Shown piece after piece: positions 1-10,500 of a DNA stretch of 64,000 nucleotides (position 1 is its first letter; every line of letters starts with the position of its first letter). This DNA is from Panopea generosa (lineage: Eukaryota > Mollusca > Bivalvia > Adapedonta > Hiatellidae), in the NCBI GenBank assembly GCA_029582155.1, contig CM055894.1:38245907-38309906 (forward strand), in the 5' to 3' direction. The position numbers and the translations under genes were made by a program. The notes beneath the pieces were generated by a model. The model saw only the letters and a program-made list of their open reading frames with translations, was not told where the DNA came from and made no database searches.

Positions 1-261
1 TTCGACATACTTTACACATGCATAATACGTTATGCTATAAGGGTTTTAACTTGGATATTACTTATCAACTTATGTCTTATCTGGCAGTTTGTCGATATAT
101 AACTACAGTTGTTACTAAGTTATTCATAGATTCCAGAGATAAACACTCGTGTCAGAAGTCACAAGAGGTCAGGTGAAATGCTTGATATTGCACGTGCCAT
201 AACTAAGCTATCTAGCCAGTTCAAAAGCTTGTCAAAGACCCTATCAGTATATAAATATGTG
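1..261. other. Unannotated left edge
   Basis: AT-rich sequence leading into the first tandem array. No coding exon, RNA gene or mobile element could be recognised. Confidence 0.4.
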
Positions 262-1950
262 TAAGTTTGGTGAAGATCCAGTATGCACAGTGTTTATGTA
301 AGTTTGGTGAAGATCCAGTATGCACAGTGTTTATGTAAGTTTGGTGAAGATCCAGTATGCACAGTGTTTATGTAAGTTTGGTGAAGATCCAGTATGCACA
401 GTGTTTATGTAAGTTTGGTGAAGATCCAGTATGCACAGTGTTTATGTAAGTTTGGTGAAGATCCAGTATGCACAGTGTTTATGTAAGTTTGGTGAAGATC
501 CAGTATGCACAGTGTTTATGTAAGTTTGGTGAAGATCCAGTATGCACAGTGTTTATGTAAGTTTGGTGAAGATCCAGTATGCACAGTGTTTATGTAAGTT
601 TGGTGAAGATCCAGTGTACACAGTATTTATATAAGTTTAGTGAAGATCCAGTATAAACAGTATTTATATAAGTTTAGTAAAGATCCAGTGTACACAGTAT
701 TTATATAAGTTTAGTGAAGATCCAGTGTACACAGTATTGATATAAGTTTAGTAAAGATCCAGTGTACACAGTATTTATATAAGTTTAGTGAAGATCCAGT
801 ATAAACAGTATTTATATAAGTTTAGTGAAGAACCAGTGTACACAGTATTTATATAAGTTTAGTGAAGATCCAGTGTACACAGTATTGATATAAGTTTAGT
901 AAAGATCCAGTGTAAACAGTATTTATATAAGTTTAGTGAAGATCCAGTGTACACAGTATTGATATAAGTTTAGTAAAGATCCAGTGTACACAGTATTTAT
1001 ATAAGTTTAGTGAAGATCCAGTATAAACAGTATTTATATAAGTTTAGTGAAGATCCAGTATATACAGTATTTATATAAGTTTGGTGAAGATCCAGTATAT
1101 ACAGTATTTATATAAGTTTAGTGAAGATCCAGTATAAACAGTATTTATATAAGTTTAGTGAAGAACCAGTGTACACAGTATTTATATAAGTTTAGTGAAG
1201 ATCCAGTGTACATAGTATTTATATAAGTTTAGTGAAGATCCAGTGTAAACAGTAATTATATAAGTTTAGTGAAGATCCAGTGTACACAGTGTTATGCAAG
1301 TTTTGTGAAGATCCAGTATACACAGGGTTATGTAGGTTTGGTCAAGAACCAATGTACACAGTGTTATGCAAGTTTGGTCAAGATCCAGTATACACAGTGT
1401 TATGCAACTTTGGTGAAGATCCAGTATACACAGTGTTATGTAAGTTTGGTGAAGATCCAGTATACATAGTATTTAAATAAGTTTGGTCAAGATCAAGTAT
1501 GCACAGTGTATATGTAAGTTTGCTCAAGATCTAGTATACACAGTGTTATGCAACTTTGGGGAAAGATCCAGTATACACAGTGTTATGTAAGTTTGGTGAA
1601 TATCCAGTATACACAGTGTTATGTAAGTTTGGTGAAGATCCAGTATACACAGTGTTATGCAAGTTTGGTCATGATCCAGTATACACAGTGTTATGCAAGT
1701 TTGGTCATGATCCAGTATACACAGTGTTATGTAAGTTTGGTCAAGATCCAGTGCACACAGTGTTTATGTAAGTTATGTGAAGATCCAGTATACACAGTAT
1801 TTATATAAGTTTGGTCAAGATCAAGTATGCACAGTGTATATGTAAGTTTGGTGAAGATCCAGTATACACAGTGATTATGCAACTTTGGTCAAGATCCAGT
1901 TTACACAATGTTTATGTAAGGTTGGTCAAGATGCATTTTTCACAGTATTT
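262..1950. repeat. 37-bp tandem array (about 45 copies)
   Basis: Head-to-tail repeats with core GTGAAGATCCAGTATGCACA and a unit of 37 bp (36 bp in the GTTATG-type variants). The first roughly nine copies (about 262-610) are essentially identical. Copies from 610 to 1265 are a diverged TATTTATATAAGTTTAGT form, and copies from 1270 to 1950 are a third form. The short open frames across 1269-1808 are just the periodic repeat read in several frames, not genes. Confidence 0.95.
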
Positions 1951-2470
1951 ATGACAGACATGCTCGATAATTATTCCGATATTTTTTGGTAAGGTGTTAT
2001 AGTCCACAAAACGTAAACTATTTCAAATGTGTGCAACTCAATGCCTATATCTTAGACAAATTGCATGCAATTAGGCCAGCAGTTGAACTTGTTGTCCAAA
2101 TTGGTTGTAATTGTTTTATGTAATTTCTAGGTTTGGTGTTAGATGACATGCATGCAACAATTACTGGAGATTGAAGTCACATGACTCGGAGACATTAATT
2201 ACTAATATCAGATTTGACAAGTTGTCCGAGATGTTTTATGTACGGTATTTAACACTTGTGTATACTCGGCAAGGAGTCATGCCAATTGCAACTTTTAGCT
2301 AAGATTATAAGGTCGTAACGGTAAATTGAACAAAGAACCATTTACGACCTTATTATTCTGAGTCATCGTCACGTGAGCTGGAAAAGACAAATGGGGCAAT
2401 ACGTTATCTCTTCCCTCATTCAGATTATTACGTTAGTCAAGTAAGAAGTTAGAAGAATATCAGAATTAAT
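1951..2470. other. Unique spacer between two arrays
   Basis: Non-repetitive AT-rich DNA with no recognised gene. A short inverted pair around a TTATAAGGTCGTAA segment and its complement lies near 2305-2355; its role is unknown. Confidence 0.4.
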
Positions 2471-3815
2471 ATAATTTACTCTGCTAGCAGAACGCCAGAA
2501 TTACAGAATTAATATAATTCACTCTGTTAGCAGAATGCCAGAATGGCAGAATTATTATAACTCACTCTGTTAGCAGAACGGCTGAATATCATAATTAATA
2601 TAATTTTTTACTCTGCTAGCAGAACGCAAGAATAGCAGAATAAATATAATTCACTCTGCTAGCAGAATGCCAGAATAGCAGAATTAATATAATTCACTCT
2701 GCTAGCGGAACGGCAAAATATCAGAATTGATATAATCCACTCTGCTAGCAGAACGCCATTATATCAGAATTAATATTATTCACTCTGCCAGCATGAACGC
2801 CAGATTAGCAGAATTAATATTATCCATTCTGCTAGCAGAACGCAAGAATAGCACAATTAATATTATTCACTCTGCCAGCAGAACGCCAGATTAGAAGATT
2901 TAATATTATTCACTCTGCTAGCAGAACGCCATAATATCAGAATAATTAATATTATCCATTCTGGTAGCAGAGCGCCATAATATATGAATTAATTTTATCC
3001 ACTCTGCTAGCAAAACGCCAGAATAGCAGAATTAACATAATTCACTCTGTCAGCAGAACGCCATAATATCAGAATTAATATTACCACTCCGCTAACAGAA
3101 TGCAAGAATAGCACAATTAATATTATTCACTCTGCCAGCAGAACGCAAGATTAGAAAATTTAATATTATTAACTCTGCTAGCAGAACGCCATATATCAGA
3201 ATTAATATTATCCACTCTGCTAGCAGAACGCAAGAATAGCACAATTAATATCATTCACTCTGCCAGCTGAACGCCAGATTAGAAGATTTAATATTATTCA
3301 CTCTGCAAGCAGAACGCCATAATATCAGAATTAATATTATCCACTCTGCCAGCAGAACGCCATAATATCAGAATTAATATAATTCATTCTGGTAGCAAAA
3401 CGCCATAGTATATGAATTAATATTACCAACTCTGCTAGCAGAACGCAAGAATAGCACAATTAATATTATTCACTCTGCCAGCAGAACGCCAGATTAGAAG
3501 ATTTAATATTATTCACTCTGCTAGCAGAACGCCATATATCAGAATTAATATTATCCACTCTGCTAGCAGAACGCCAGAATAGCAGAATTAATAGTATACA
3601 CTCTGCTAGTAGAACGCCATAATGGCAGAATTAACATAATTCACTCTGTCAGCAGAACGCCATAATATTAGAATTAATGTTATTCATTCTGCTAGCAGAA
3701 CGCCAGAATGGCCGAATTAATATTATTCACTCTGCAAGCAGAACGCCAGAATAGCAGAATCAATAATATTCACTCTGTCAGCAGAACGGCAGCATAGCAG
3801 AATTAATATTATGCT
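2471..3815. repeat. 43-bp tandem array (about 31 copies)
   Basis: Unit of about 43 bp with core CACTCTGCTAGCAGAACGCC followed by an AT-rich AGAATTAATATTATT half. Copies differ at many sites, so the array is older than the identical block at 262-610. The core contains the palindrome CTGCTAGCAG. No open reading frame runs through it. Confidence 0.93.
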
Positions 3816-3826
3816 TTTCGGCTGGT

Positions 3827-3853
3827 GGGGGGGGGGGGGGGGGGGGGGGGGGG
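3827..3853. repeat. Poly-G run (27 G)
   Basis: Uninterrupted run of 27 G directly after the last 43-bp repeat. The length is likely to be uncertain because homopolymers of this size are poorly sequenced. Confidence 0.9.
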
Positions 3854-3988
3854 CAAACAATCATTCTGCTGTTTTTCTGACGGTATGCAACAAAAATCTG
3901 CTATTCTTTTTAATTTGATCGAGTCCACCTTCTTTATACAGGTTCGGTTGTAACAGAAACAAAATGTTTATAATTATCTAAAAAAACA

Positions 3989-4158
3989 TTACTGTAACGT
4001 ACGGCATTGTCCGCAGAAACGTTTGCACGTGCTTTGAGAAAAAGCTGGGTCGGTACAGAGGTCGGGTTTGGCAGTTTGAAACAAGATACACGCCTGCGTG
4101 TCCAGGTCCTGACACGTGCTGACGGGCATCTGACATGTCACAATACCGCAAAGTGCAC
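3989..4158 (-). CDS. ShKT-domain terminal exon of an unknown secreted protein
   Basis: On the minus strand a good acceptor (pyrimidine tract then TTCAG) ends at 4159, and the frame stays open to a TAA at 3989-3991. The exon encodes about 55 residues with six cysteines in the ShKT arrangement: C-D start, then C, then K-P-D-L-C, then C, and a closing CKRFCGQC. ShKT domains are six-cysteine disulphide folds found at the C-terminus of many secreted animal proteins (metalloproteases, tyrosinases, shell-matrix proteins) as well as in cnidarian channel toxins, so the domain alone does not mean toxin. The frame can be extended upstream to look like a signal peptide (MLLFLLSS), but the acceptor suggests this is intron. 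Upstream exons were not found, so gene identity is unknown. Confidence 0.6.
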
Positions 4159-4189
4159 CTGAACAAGATGACAGGAGAAATAATAACAA

Positions 4190-5137
4190 GTATTACGCAA
4201 TGTTTCGTAATGTAAACAATAAATAAGTATACATCATGATTAAAACGATAAGCAATTCAATACAACCACTCGTACATGTTATGTATAATATAAGCTTTAT
4301 ATACAACATCCGATACTAGTATGTCATTATTGACAAAGCTGTCAAATGTATTTATTAAAGGTTTAAAGCAAACGAATATATATACGATTAATGTTCAGTT
4401 AAGAGTATTGAGCACGAGCCAACTCGTCCGATACAGTCAGTATATAAGTGATACATATGTAGGCCCTCTCCATTCGAGATTATTGTATTTGCCGAATACT
4501 TACGTTGGTTACATATAATTTAAAAAGACCCCCCTCCCCCCAAACCCCACCCAAAGCCCCACGCAAAAGAGGTCAAAGTAAAGTACAAAAAAAAGGAAAC
4601 ATAGTGTTTATGTAGTATTTTAAACTGTATATACAGTTAATTTAGGTCGATATTGTGGTTATGAAGTATTTTAAAGTTGGTATACACTTTCTGTCAGATA
4701 ATGAACATTTTAATTAAGGTTGTAATTTATTTGGGTTTGTATATTGACAGAAAGCCATTGCAAGACAAGGGTGTTGCGTGCGAATAAAACCTCCATGGAA
4801 CCAGCTGTTGCAGATCCTCTTATTATTAGGATGTTTTACAGATCGCTTTGTGCATCTTTATCGTATAAAAAATATGTTATAACGGTAATGCAAGTGACAA
4901 TCCTATACCATGTCTTGTTCTCTTTAATTCCCTGAGTTTGCTTTGAAAAGAAAATAAATGATTAGTTTTCGTTTGAGCAAAGCGAATTAGAATATAAATT
5001 GTGTGACGAATGGTGTAGGATGAAACAGAGAGACAACTTTTGACGACCACTAAACAACGAATGAGACGCATGTATGTTTTTGTATTTATATTATAGTTGA
5101 CTCATTGTACAATCAGAGATATTGTCTTAGTAATAAG
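4190..5137. other. Intergenic or intronic DNA, no gene recognised
   Basis: Only short open frames without family resemblance. Could hold introns of the ShKT gene, but no second cysteine-rich exon was seen. Confidence 0.35.
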
Positions 5138-5290
5138 CGAGGCGGTAGTGTCGTGGATAGATCATTGGACGCTCACTATAGAGGTTGCAGGTTCGATACT
5201 CAGGTCGCCTCTAACACACAATAACACTCAGTACTACCCACGAAATTGACTCGAGAGTGGTTCTGAATTGTCTTTGCTATCGAGTTAAAA
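5138..5290 (+). repeat. tRNA-derived SINE
   Basis: A-box-like GTGGATAGATCATTGG followed about 30 bp later by a B-box (GGTTCGATACT), the internal RNA polymerase III promoter spacing of a tRNA-derived SINE head. The cloverleaf pairing is too degraded for a functional tRNA. Confidence 0.65.
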
Positions 5291-5474
5291 CTGATAAAAT
5301 AAATGTTAAAACTGATATAAACCACATTGTTTTACTGAAGTGTGTACCCTGTACAGCTGGTCTGAGAGTGCCGATACAGCAATTTGCTCAAGTGAGTATC
5401 ATATTGCCAGTTGTTGTTGTAGAAGTGTTATTGTTGCTGTTGGAGTTGAGCGTCATGTTCAATATTATTTGAGA

Positions 5475-5727
5475 CATATGGCGGCGGTATCTATTTCAGA
5501 CAGTATACTGAGCGTTGCCAAACTGGAGTATCATGCCGCAGACACATGGAATGATACCCCACCTGGTGACAATATATTGACATCGGGATAATCAGATCTA
5601 GATGCTGAGCGCCACGCGAGGAGTCTCCTAGTACAAAGTCTTTGGTATGACCCGGCCGGGGATCGAACCCACGATCCTCCGAATGCGAAGTGGACGCTAT
5701 ACCGCTAGACCAACACGGCGGTAATTG
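5475..5727 (-). repeat. tRNA-derived SINE, family A copy 1
   Basis: Read on the minus strand, the head has an A box (TGGTCTAGCGG at 5712-5702) and a perfect B box (GGGTTCGATCC, around 5671-5660). The body contains GTATCATTCCATGTG and a TGGAGTATCAT segment (on the plus strand near 5526). The whole 250-bp unit aligns with 6405-6650, which has the same orientation and block order. The head resembles an intact tRNA, but the long shared body marks it as a SINE. Confidence 0.75.
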
Positions 5728-5799
5728 CATTTGTGCAGTATGAAAGACTAAGTCAATTCAAATAAACTCATTAGGCACAAATATAAAATGTATGCTTCG

Positions 5800-6010
5800 G
5801 CACTGTTCAATGTGTTGTGCTGGGTCCAGATTTCTCAGTCGGTAACACCTCTAACGATCAATCCAGGGGTCTTGAATTCAAATCCCCAACCCAATCTAAC
5901 TGCAGTTATTAGTTGTGCACTTTGTTTTGCTGTCATGAATCTTCCACCTCTTAATATGTGGGGATCTTCCCGAGAAATAATCAGTAACTTCCAGAAATAA
6001 GGTGTATCTA
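5800..6010 (+). repeat. Degenerate tRNA-derived SINE
   Basis: A TTCTCAGTCGGTAACACCTC segment and, about 35 bp later, a weak B-box-like TTGAATTCAAATCCC. The tail includes AGTACTGGTTCACC, resembling the AGTACTGGTTCTGTCC tail at about 53,598. Low sequence support for exact limits. Confidence 0.45.
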
Positions 6011-6239
6011 GTACTGGTTCACCATCAAGCAGATACCAGGAGCAATGATTATGTGCGCAGACCGCCGCTATCTAACTAAAACACTTGAAAAAGACGAAAA
6101 ACGCACATGTACAAACAAACAAAAGCTGGCACTGGCGGGATTGTGTTACTACGGTGACATTTGGTTTGTTTTAACATATTCTTTTTTCGATTGTGAAACA
6201 AGTTCTTACAACTCGAAGTCTTCCTAGTTAGAAGCAGTA

Positions 6240-6350
6240 CAAAGCATATGCGGAAAAGTGTCTTGCTCATGGACACCACACATAGCCGTGGCGGAAGATC
6301 GAACCCACGACCCTCCGATGACGGGTTTGGTGCTCTACCACATGACCATG
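6240..6350 (-). repeat. tRNA-derived SINE head, family B
   Basis: Reverse-strand B box (GGGTTCGATCT, plus strand near 6298-6308) and a downstream A-box region. The flanking plus-strand AGTGTCTTGCTCATGGAC is closely repeated at about 46,090 in another SINE copy. Confidence 0.6.
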
Positions 6351-6404
6351 CGCTCCATAGCTCTCCACACAGTTGTTGTTGTATTGTGTTTGGCGTCGCT
6401 TTCA

Positions 6405-6650
6405 ATAATTGTTCAGTTGTATCGCGACGGTGTCTACTTGAGACAGTATTCTTAGCGCTACCACACTGGAGTATCATACCAGAGGCACTTGGAATGATAC
6501 CCTTCCTAGTCGCATTATATTGACACCAGGCCGACCAAGCCTAGAACTACCCTCTTTAAGATAGGCAAGGAAGCACCTGGTACCATTTTTCGAATCGAAC
6601 CCACAACCATCCGAGGCGAACGCTCTACCTCTAGACCAACGCTGCGATCA
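6405..6650 (-). repeat. tRNA-derived SINE, family A copy 2
   Basis: Same block order as 5475-5727: on the plus strand GACAGTATTCTTAGCG, then CACTGGAGTATCATACC, then TTGGAATGATACCC, then a reverse-strand B box (ATCGAACCCAC) and A box (CTCTAGACCAAC). Substitutions between the two copies show they are independent old insertions. Confidence 0.72.
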
Positions 6651-7514
6651 CAGTCTTTGTAAACTATTGTTGTTTTATATGGCTAGAAAAAATATGCATA
6701 TACATCAGGTTGTATTATTTAAAACAATTTCATCATAATTATTCATCCAGCTGTAACGAGCAAACGAGAAAATTATCTACGAGCATATATGTATTAATGT
6801 ATTAGCAGACGAATCAAAGGCCACGTAAAAAATGAAAATAAATTTTACATCATATATGCCTCAACGACAACATAATCGTGATCGTTTCATCCTACACTGC
6901 TATCTAAATGTATATTTAATTATAAAGACAATAGTTACCAACAAATATGCCAAATGTCAATATCGCCATTGTTATTCACTTCGTAGATGTCTGGTGACCT
7001 ACTACTGTTTTGTGATTTAAGTCGGAAGTCTTATCAAAGGTCGGTCAAACAGATATCACAAGACATATAATATGTATATAAATGTTTATATATGGCACAC
7101 ATGGTGTAACGAAAGGTTACTCGTAAGTTTCAAACTATCTTTATCATTCTTATCACTATTCGATATTAGTCTATGTTTGTTCGGTTTTAAACTTGATTAT
7201 TTTGCATCGACTGTGAACGTTCTTACAACTAAGACGAACCGCTCTAGAAATCGTCCTGGAAACATGGAGGACAATGAATATGCGGATGTAGTATATTGTT
7301 TAAGAACAGCACACACAGCCGTGGCGGGGACCAAACGCACCTTCGATCATTGGTCTGGTGCTCTAAGGAAAATATTCGCCAAAGAATAAAATGGCAATTT
7401 GACACTTACTATGATATTAACCCGTTTGTTTTAAATATTTTCTAATTACATCTTGTAAAGATTACATTATATGCATACTTTGAAACATTACTAAGGAAAT
7501 GCAGATTAGACACA
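6651..7514. other. No gene; degraded SINE fragment
   Basis: AT-rich DNA. At 7305-7370 a decayed SINE head is visible (AGCCGTGGCGGGGACC, as in 6283-6300). The 105-aa frame at 7072-7389 reads through that fragment and has no family resemblance. Confidence 0.4.
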
Positions 7515-10500
7515 TTGTTTAAGTGTAAACGACAAGATCCCAAGCGGGAGTGGGGAGTTGTCGCTAGAACCAATACAATATCCCAAGCGGGGAGTTGGCG
7601 CTAGAGACAAGACAAGATCTTAAGCGTTGGCGCTAGAGACAAGACAAGATCTTAAGCATTGGCGCTAGAGACAAGACAATATCCCAAGCGTTGGCACTAG
7701 AGACAAGACAAGATCTCAAGCGTTGGCGTTAGAGACAAGACAATATCCAAAGAGTTGGCGCTAGAGACAAGACAAGATCCCAAGCATTGGCGCAAGAGCA
7801 AAGACAATATCACAAGCTTTGGCACTAGAGACAAGACAATATCCCAAGCGTTGGCGCTAGAGACAAGACAAGATTCTAAGCGTTGGCGCTAGAGACAAGA
7901 CAATATCACAAGCGTTGGCACTAGAGACAAGACAAGATCCCAAGCGTTGGCGTTAGAGACAAAACAAGATCCCAAGCATTGGCGCTAGAGCAAAGACAAT
8001 ATCCCAAGCTTTGGCAATAGAGACAAGACAATATCCCAAGCGTTGGCACTAAAAACAAGACAAGATCCCAAGCGTTGGTGCTAGAGACAAAACAAGATCC
8101 CAAGCGTTGGCGCTAGAGACAAGACAATATCCCAAGCTTTGGCACTAGAGACAAGACAATATCCCAAGCGTTGGCGCTAGAGACAAGACAAGATCCCAAG
8201 CGTTGGCGCTAGAGACAAGACAATATCCCAAGCGTTGGCACTAATCCAAGACAAGATCCCAAGCGCTTGCGTTAGAAACAAAACAAGATCTCAAGCGTTG
8301 GCACTAGAGATAAGACAAGATCTCAAGTGTTGGCGCTAGAGACAAAACAAGATCCCAAGCATTGGCGCTAGAGCAAATACAATATCCCAAGCTTTGGCAC
8401 TAGAAACAAGACAAGATCCCAAGTGTTGGCGTTAGATACAAAACAAGATCTCAAGCGTTGGCGCTAGAGACAAAACAAGATCCCAAGCATTGGCGCTAGA
8501 GCAAAGACAAGATCCCAAGCTTTGGCACTAGAGACAAGACAATATCCCAAGCGTTGGCGCTACAGACAAGACAAGATCCCAAGCGTTGGCGCTAGAGACA
8601 AGACAGTATCCCAAGCATTGGCACTAGAGACAAAACAAGATCCTAAGCGTTAGCACTAGAGACAAGACAGGATCCCAAGCGTTGGCACTAAAGACAAGAC
8701 AAGATCCCAAGCGTTGGCGATAGAGCAAAGACAAGATCCCAAGCTTTGGCACTAGAGACAAGACAATATCCCAAGCATTGGCGCTAAAGACAAGACAAGA
8801 TCCCAAGCATTGGCGCTAGAGACAAGACAAGATCCCAAGCGTTGGCGCTAGAGACAAAACAAGATCCTAAGCATTGGCGCTAGAGACAAGACAATATCTC
8901 AAGCGTTGGCGTTAGAGACAAAAACAAGATCCCAAGCATTGGCGCTAGAGACAAGACAAGATCCCAAGCATTGGCGTTAGAGACAAAACAAGATCTCAAG
9001 CGTTGGCGCTAGAGACAAAACAAGATCCAAAGCTTTGGCGCTAGAGACAAGACAATATCCCAAGCGTTGGCGCTAGAGACAAAACAAGATCCCAAGCGTT
9101 GGCACTAGAGACAAAACAAGATCCCAAGCATTGGCGCTAGAGACAAGACAATATCCCAAGCATTGGCACTAATCCAAGACAAGATCCCAAGCGCTGGCGT
9201 TAGAGACAAAACAAGATCTCAAGCCTTGGCGCTAGAGACAAAACAAGATCCCAAGCGTTTGCGCTAGAGCAAATACAATATCCCAAGCTTTGGCACTAGA
9301 GACAAGACAAGATCCCAAGCGTTGGCGTTAGAGACAAAACAAGATCTCAAGCGTTGGCGCTGGAGACAAAACAAGATCCCAAGTTTTGGCGCTAGAGCTA
9401 AGACAATATCCCAAGCGTTGGCACTAGAGACAAGACAAGATCCCAAACATTGGCGCTAGAGACAAAACAAGATCCCAATCATTGGCACTAGAGACAAGAC
9501 AAGATCCCAAGCGTTGGCGCTAGAGACAAGACAATATCCCAAGCGTTGGCACTAATCGAAGACAAGATCCCAAGCGCTGGCGTTAGAGACAAAACAAGAT
9601 CTCAAGCATTGGCGCTAGAGATAAGACAAGATCTCAAGCATTGGCGCTAGAGACAAAACAAGATCCCAAGCGTTGGCGCTAAAGCAAATACAATATCCCA
9701 AACACTAGAAACAAGACAAGATCCCAAGCGTTGGCACTAGAGACAAGACAAATCCCAAGCGTTGGCACTAAAGACAAGACAAGATCCCAAGCGTTGGCGC
9801 TAGAGACAAGACAAGATCCCAAGCGTTGGCGTTAGAGACAAAACAAGATCTCAAGCGTTGGCGCTAGAGACAAAACAACATCCCAAGCTTTGGAGCTAGA
9901 GCAAAGACAAGATCCCAAGTGTTGACACTAGAGACAAGACAATATCCCAAGCGTTGGCGCTAGAGACAAGACAAGATCCCAAGCGTTGGTGCTAGAGACA
10001 AGACAATATCCTAAGCGTTGACACTAGAGCAAAGACAAGATCCCAAGCATTGGCACTAGAGACAAAACAAGATCCCAAGCTTTGGCGCTAGAGACAAGAC
10101 AATATCCCAAGCGTTGGCACTAGAGACAAGACAAGATCCCATGCGTGGGCGCTAGAGCAAAGACAAGATCCCAAGCGTTGGCGCTAGAGCAAAGACAAGA
10201 TCCCAAGCTTTGGCGCTAGAGCAAAGACAAGATCCCAAGCTTTGGCACTAGAGACAAGACAATATCCAAAGCATTGGCGCTAGAGACAAGACAAGATCCC
10301 AAGCTTTGGAGCTAGAGCAAAGACAAGATCCCAAGTGTTGACACTAGAGACAAGACAATATCCCAAGCGTTGGCGCTAGAGACAAGACAAGATCCCAAGC
10401 GTTGGTGCTAGAGACAAGACAATATCCCAAGCGTTGACGCTAGAGCAAAGACAAGATCCCAAGCATTGGCACTAGAGACAAAACAAGATCCCAAGCTTTG

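Noticed and set aside
262-1950. CRISPR array
   Set aside because: Direct repeats of 37 bp have no unique spacers, and the context is a eukaryotic nuclear genome; it is a simple satellite. The same applies to the 32-, 43- and 58-bp arrays.
5655-5727. Functional tRNA gene on the minus strand
   Set aside because: A and B boxes are good, but the acceptor stem does not pair cleanly and a 180-bp SINE body follows that is shared with 6405-6650.
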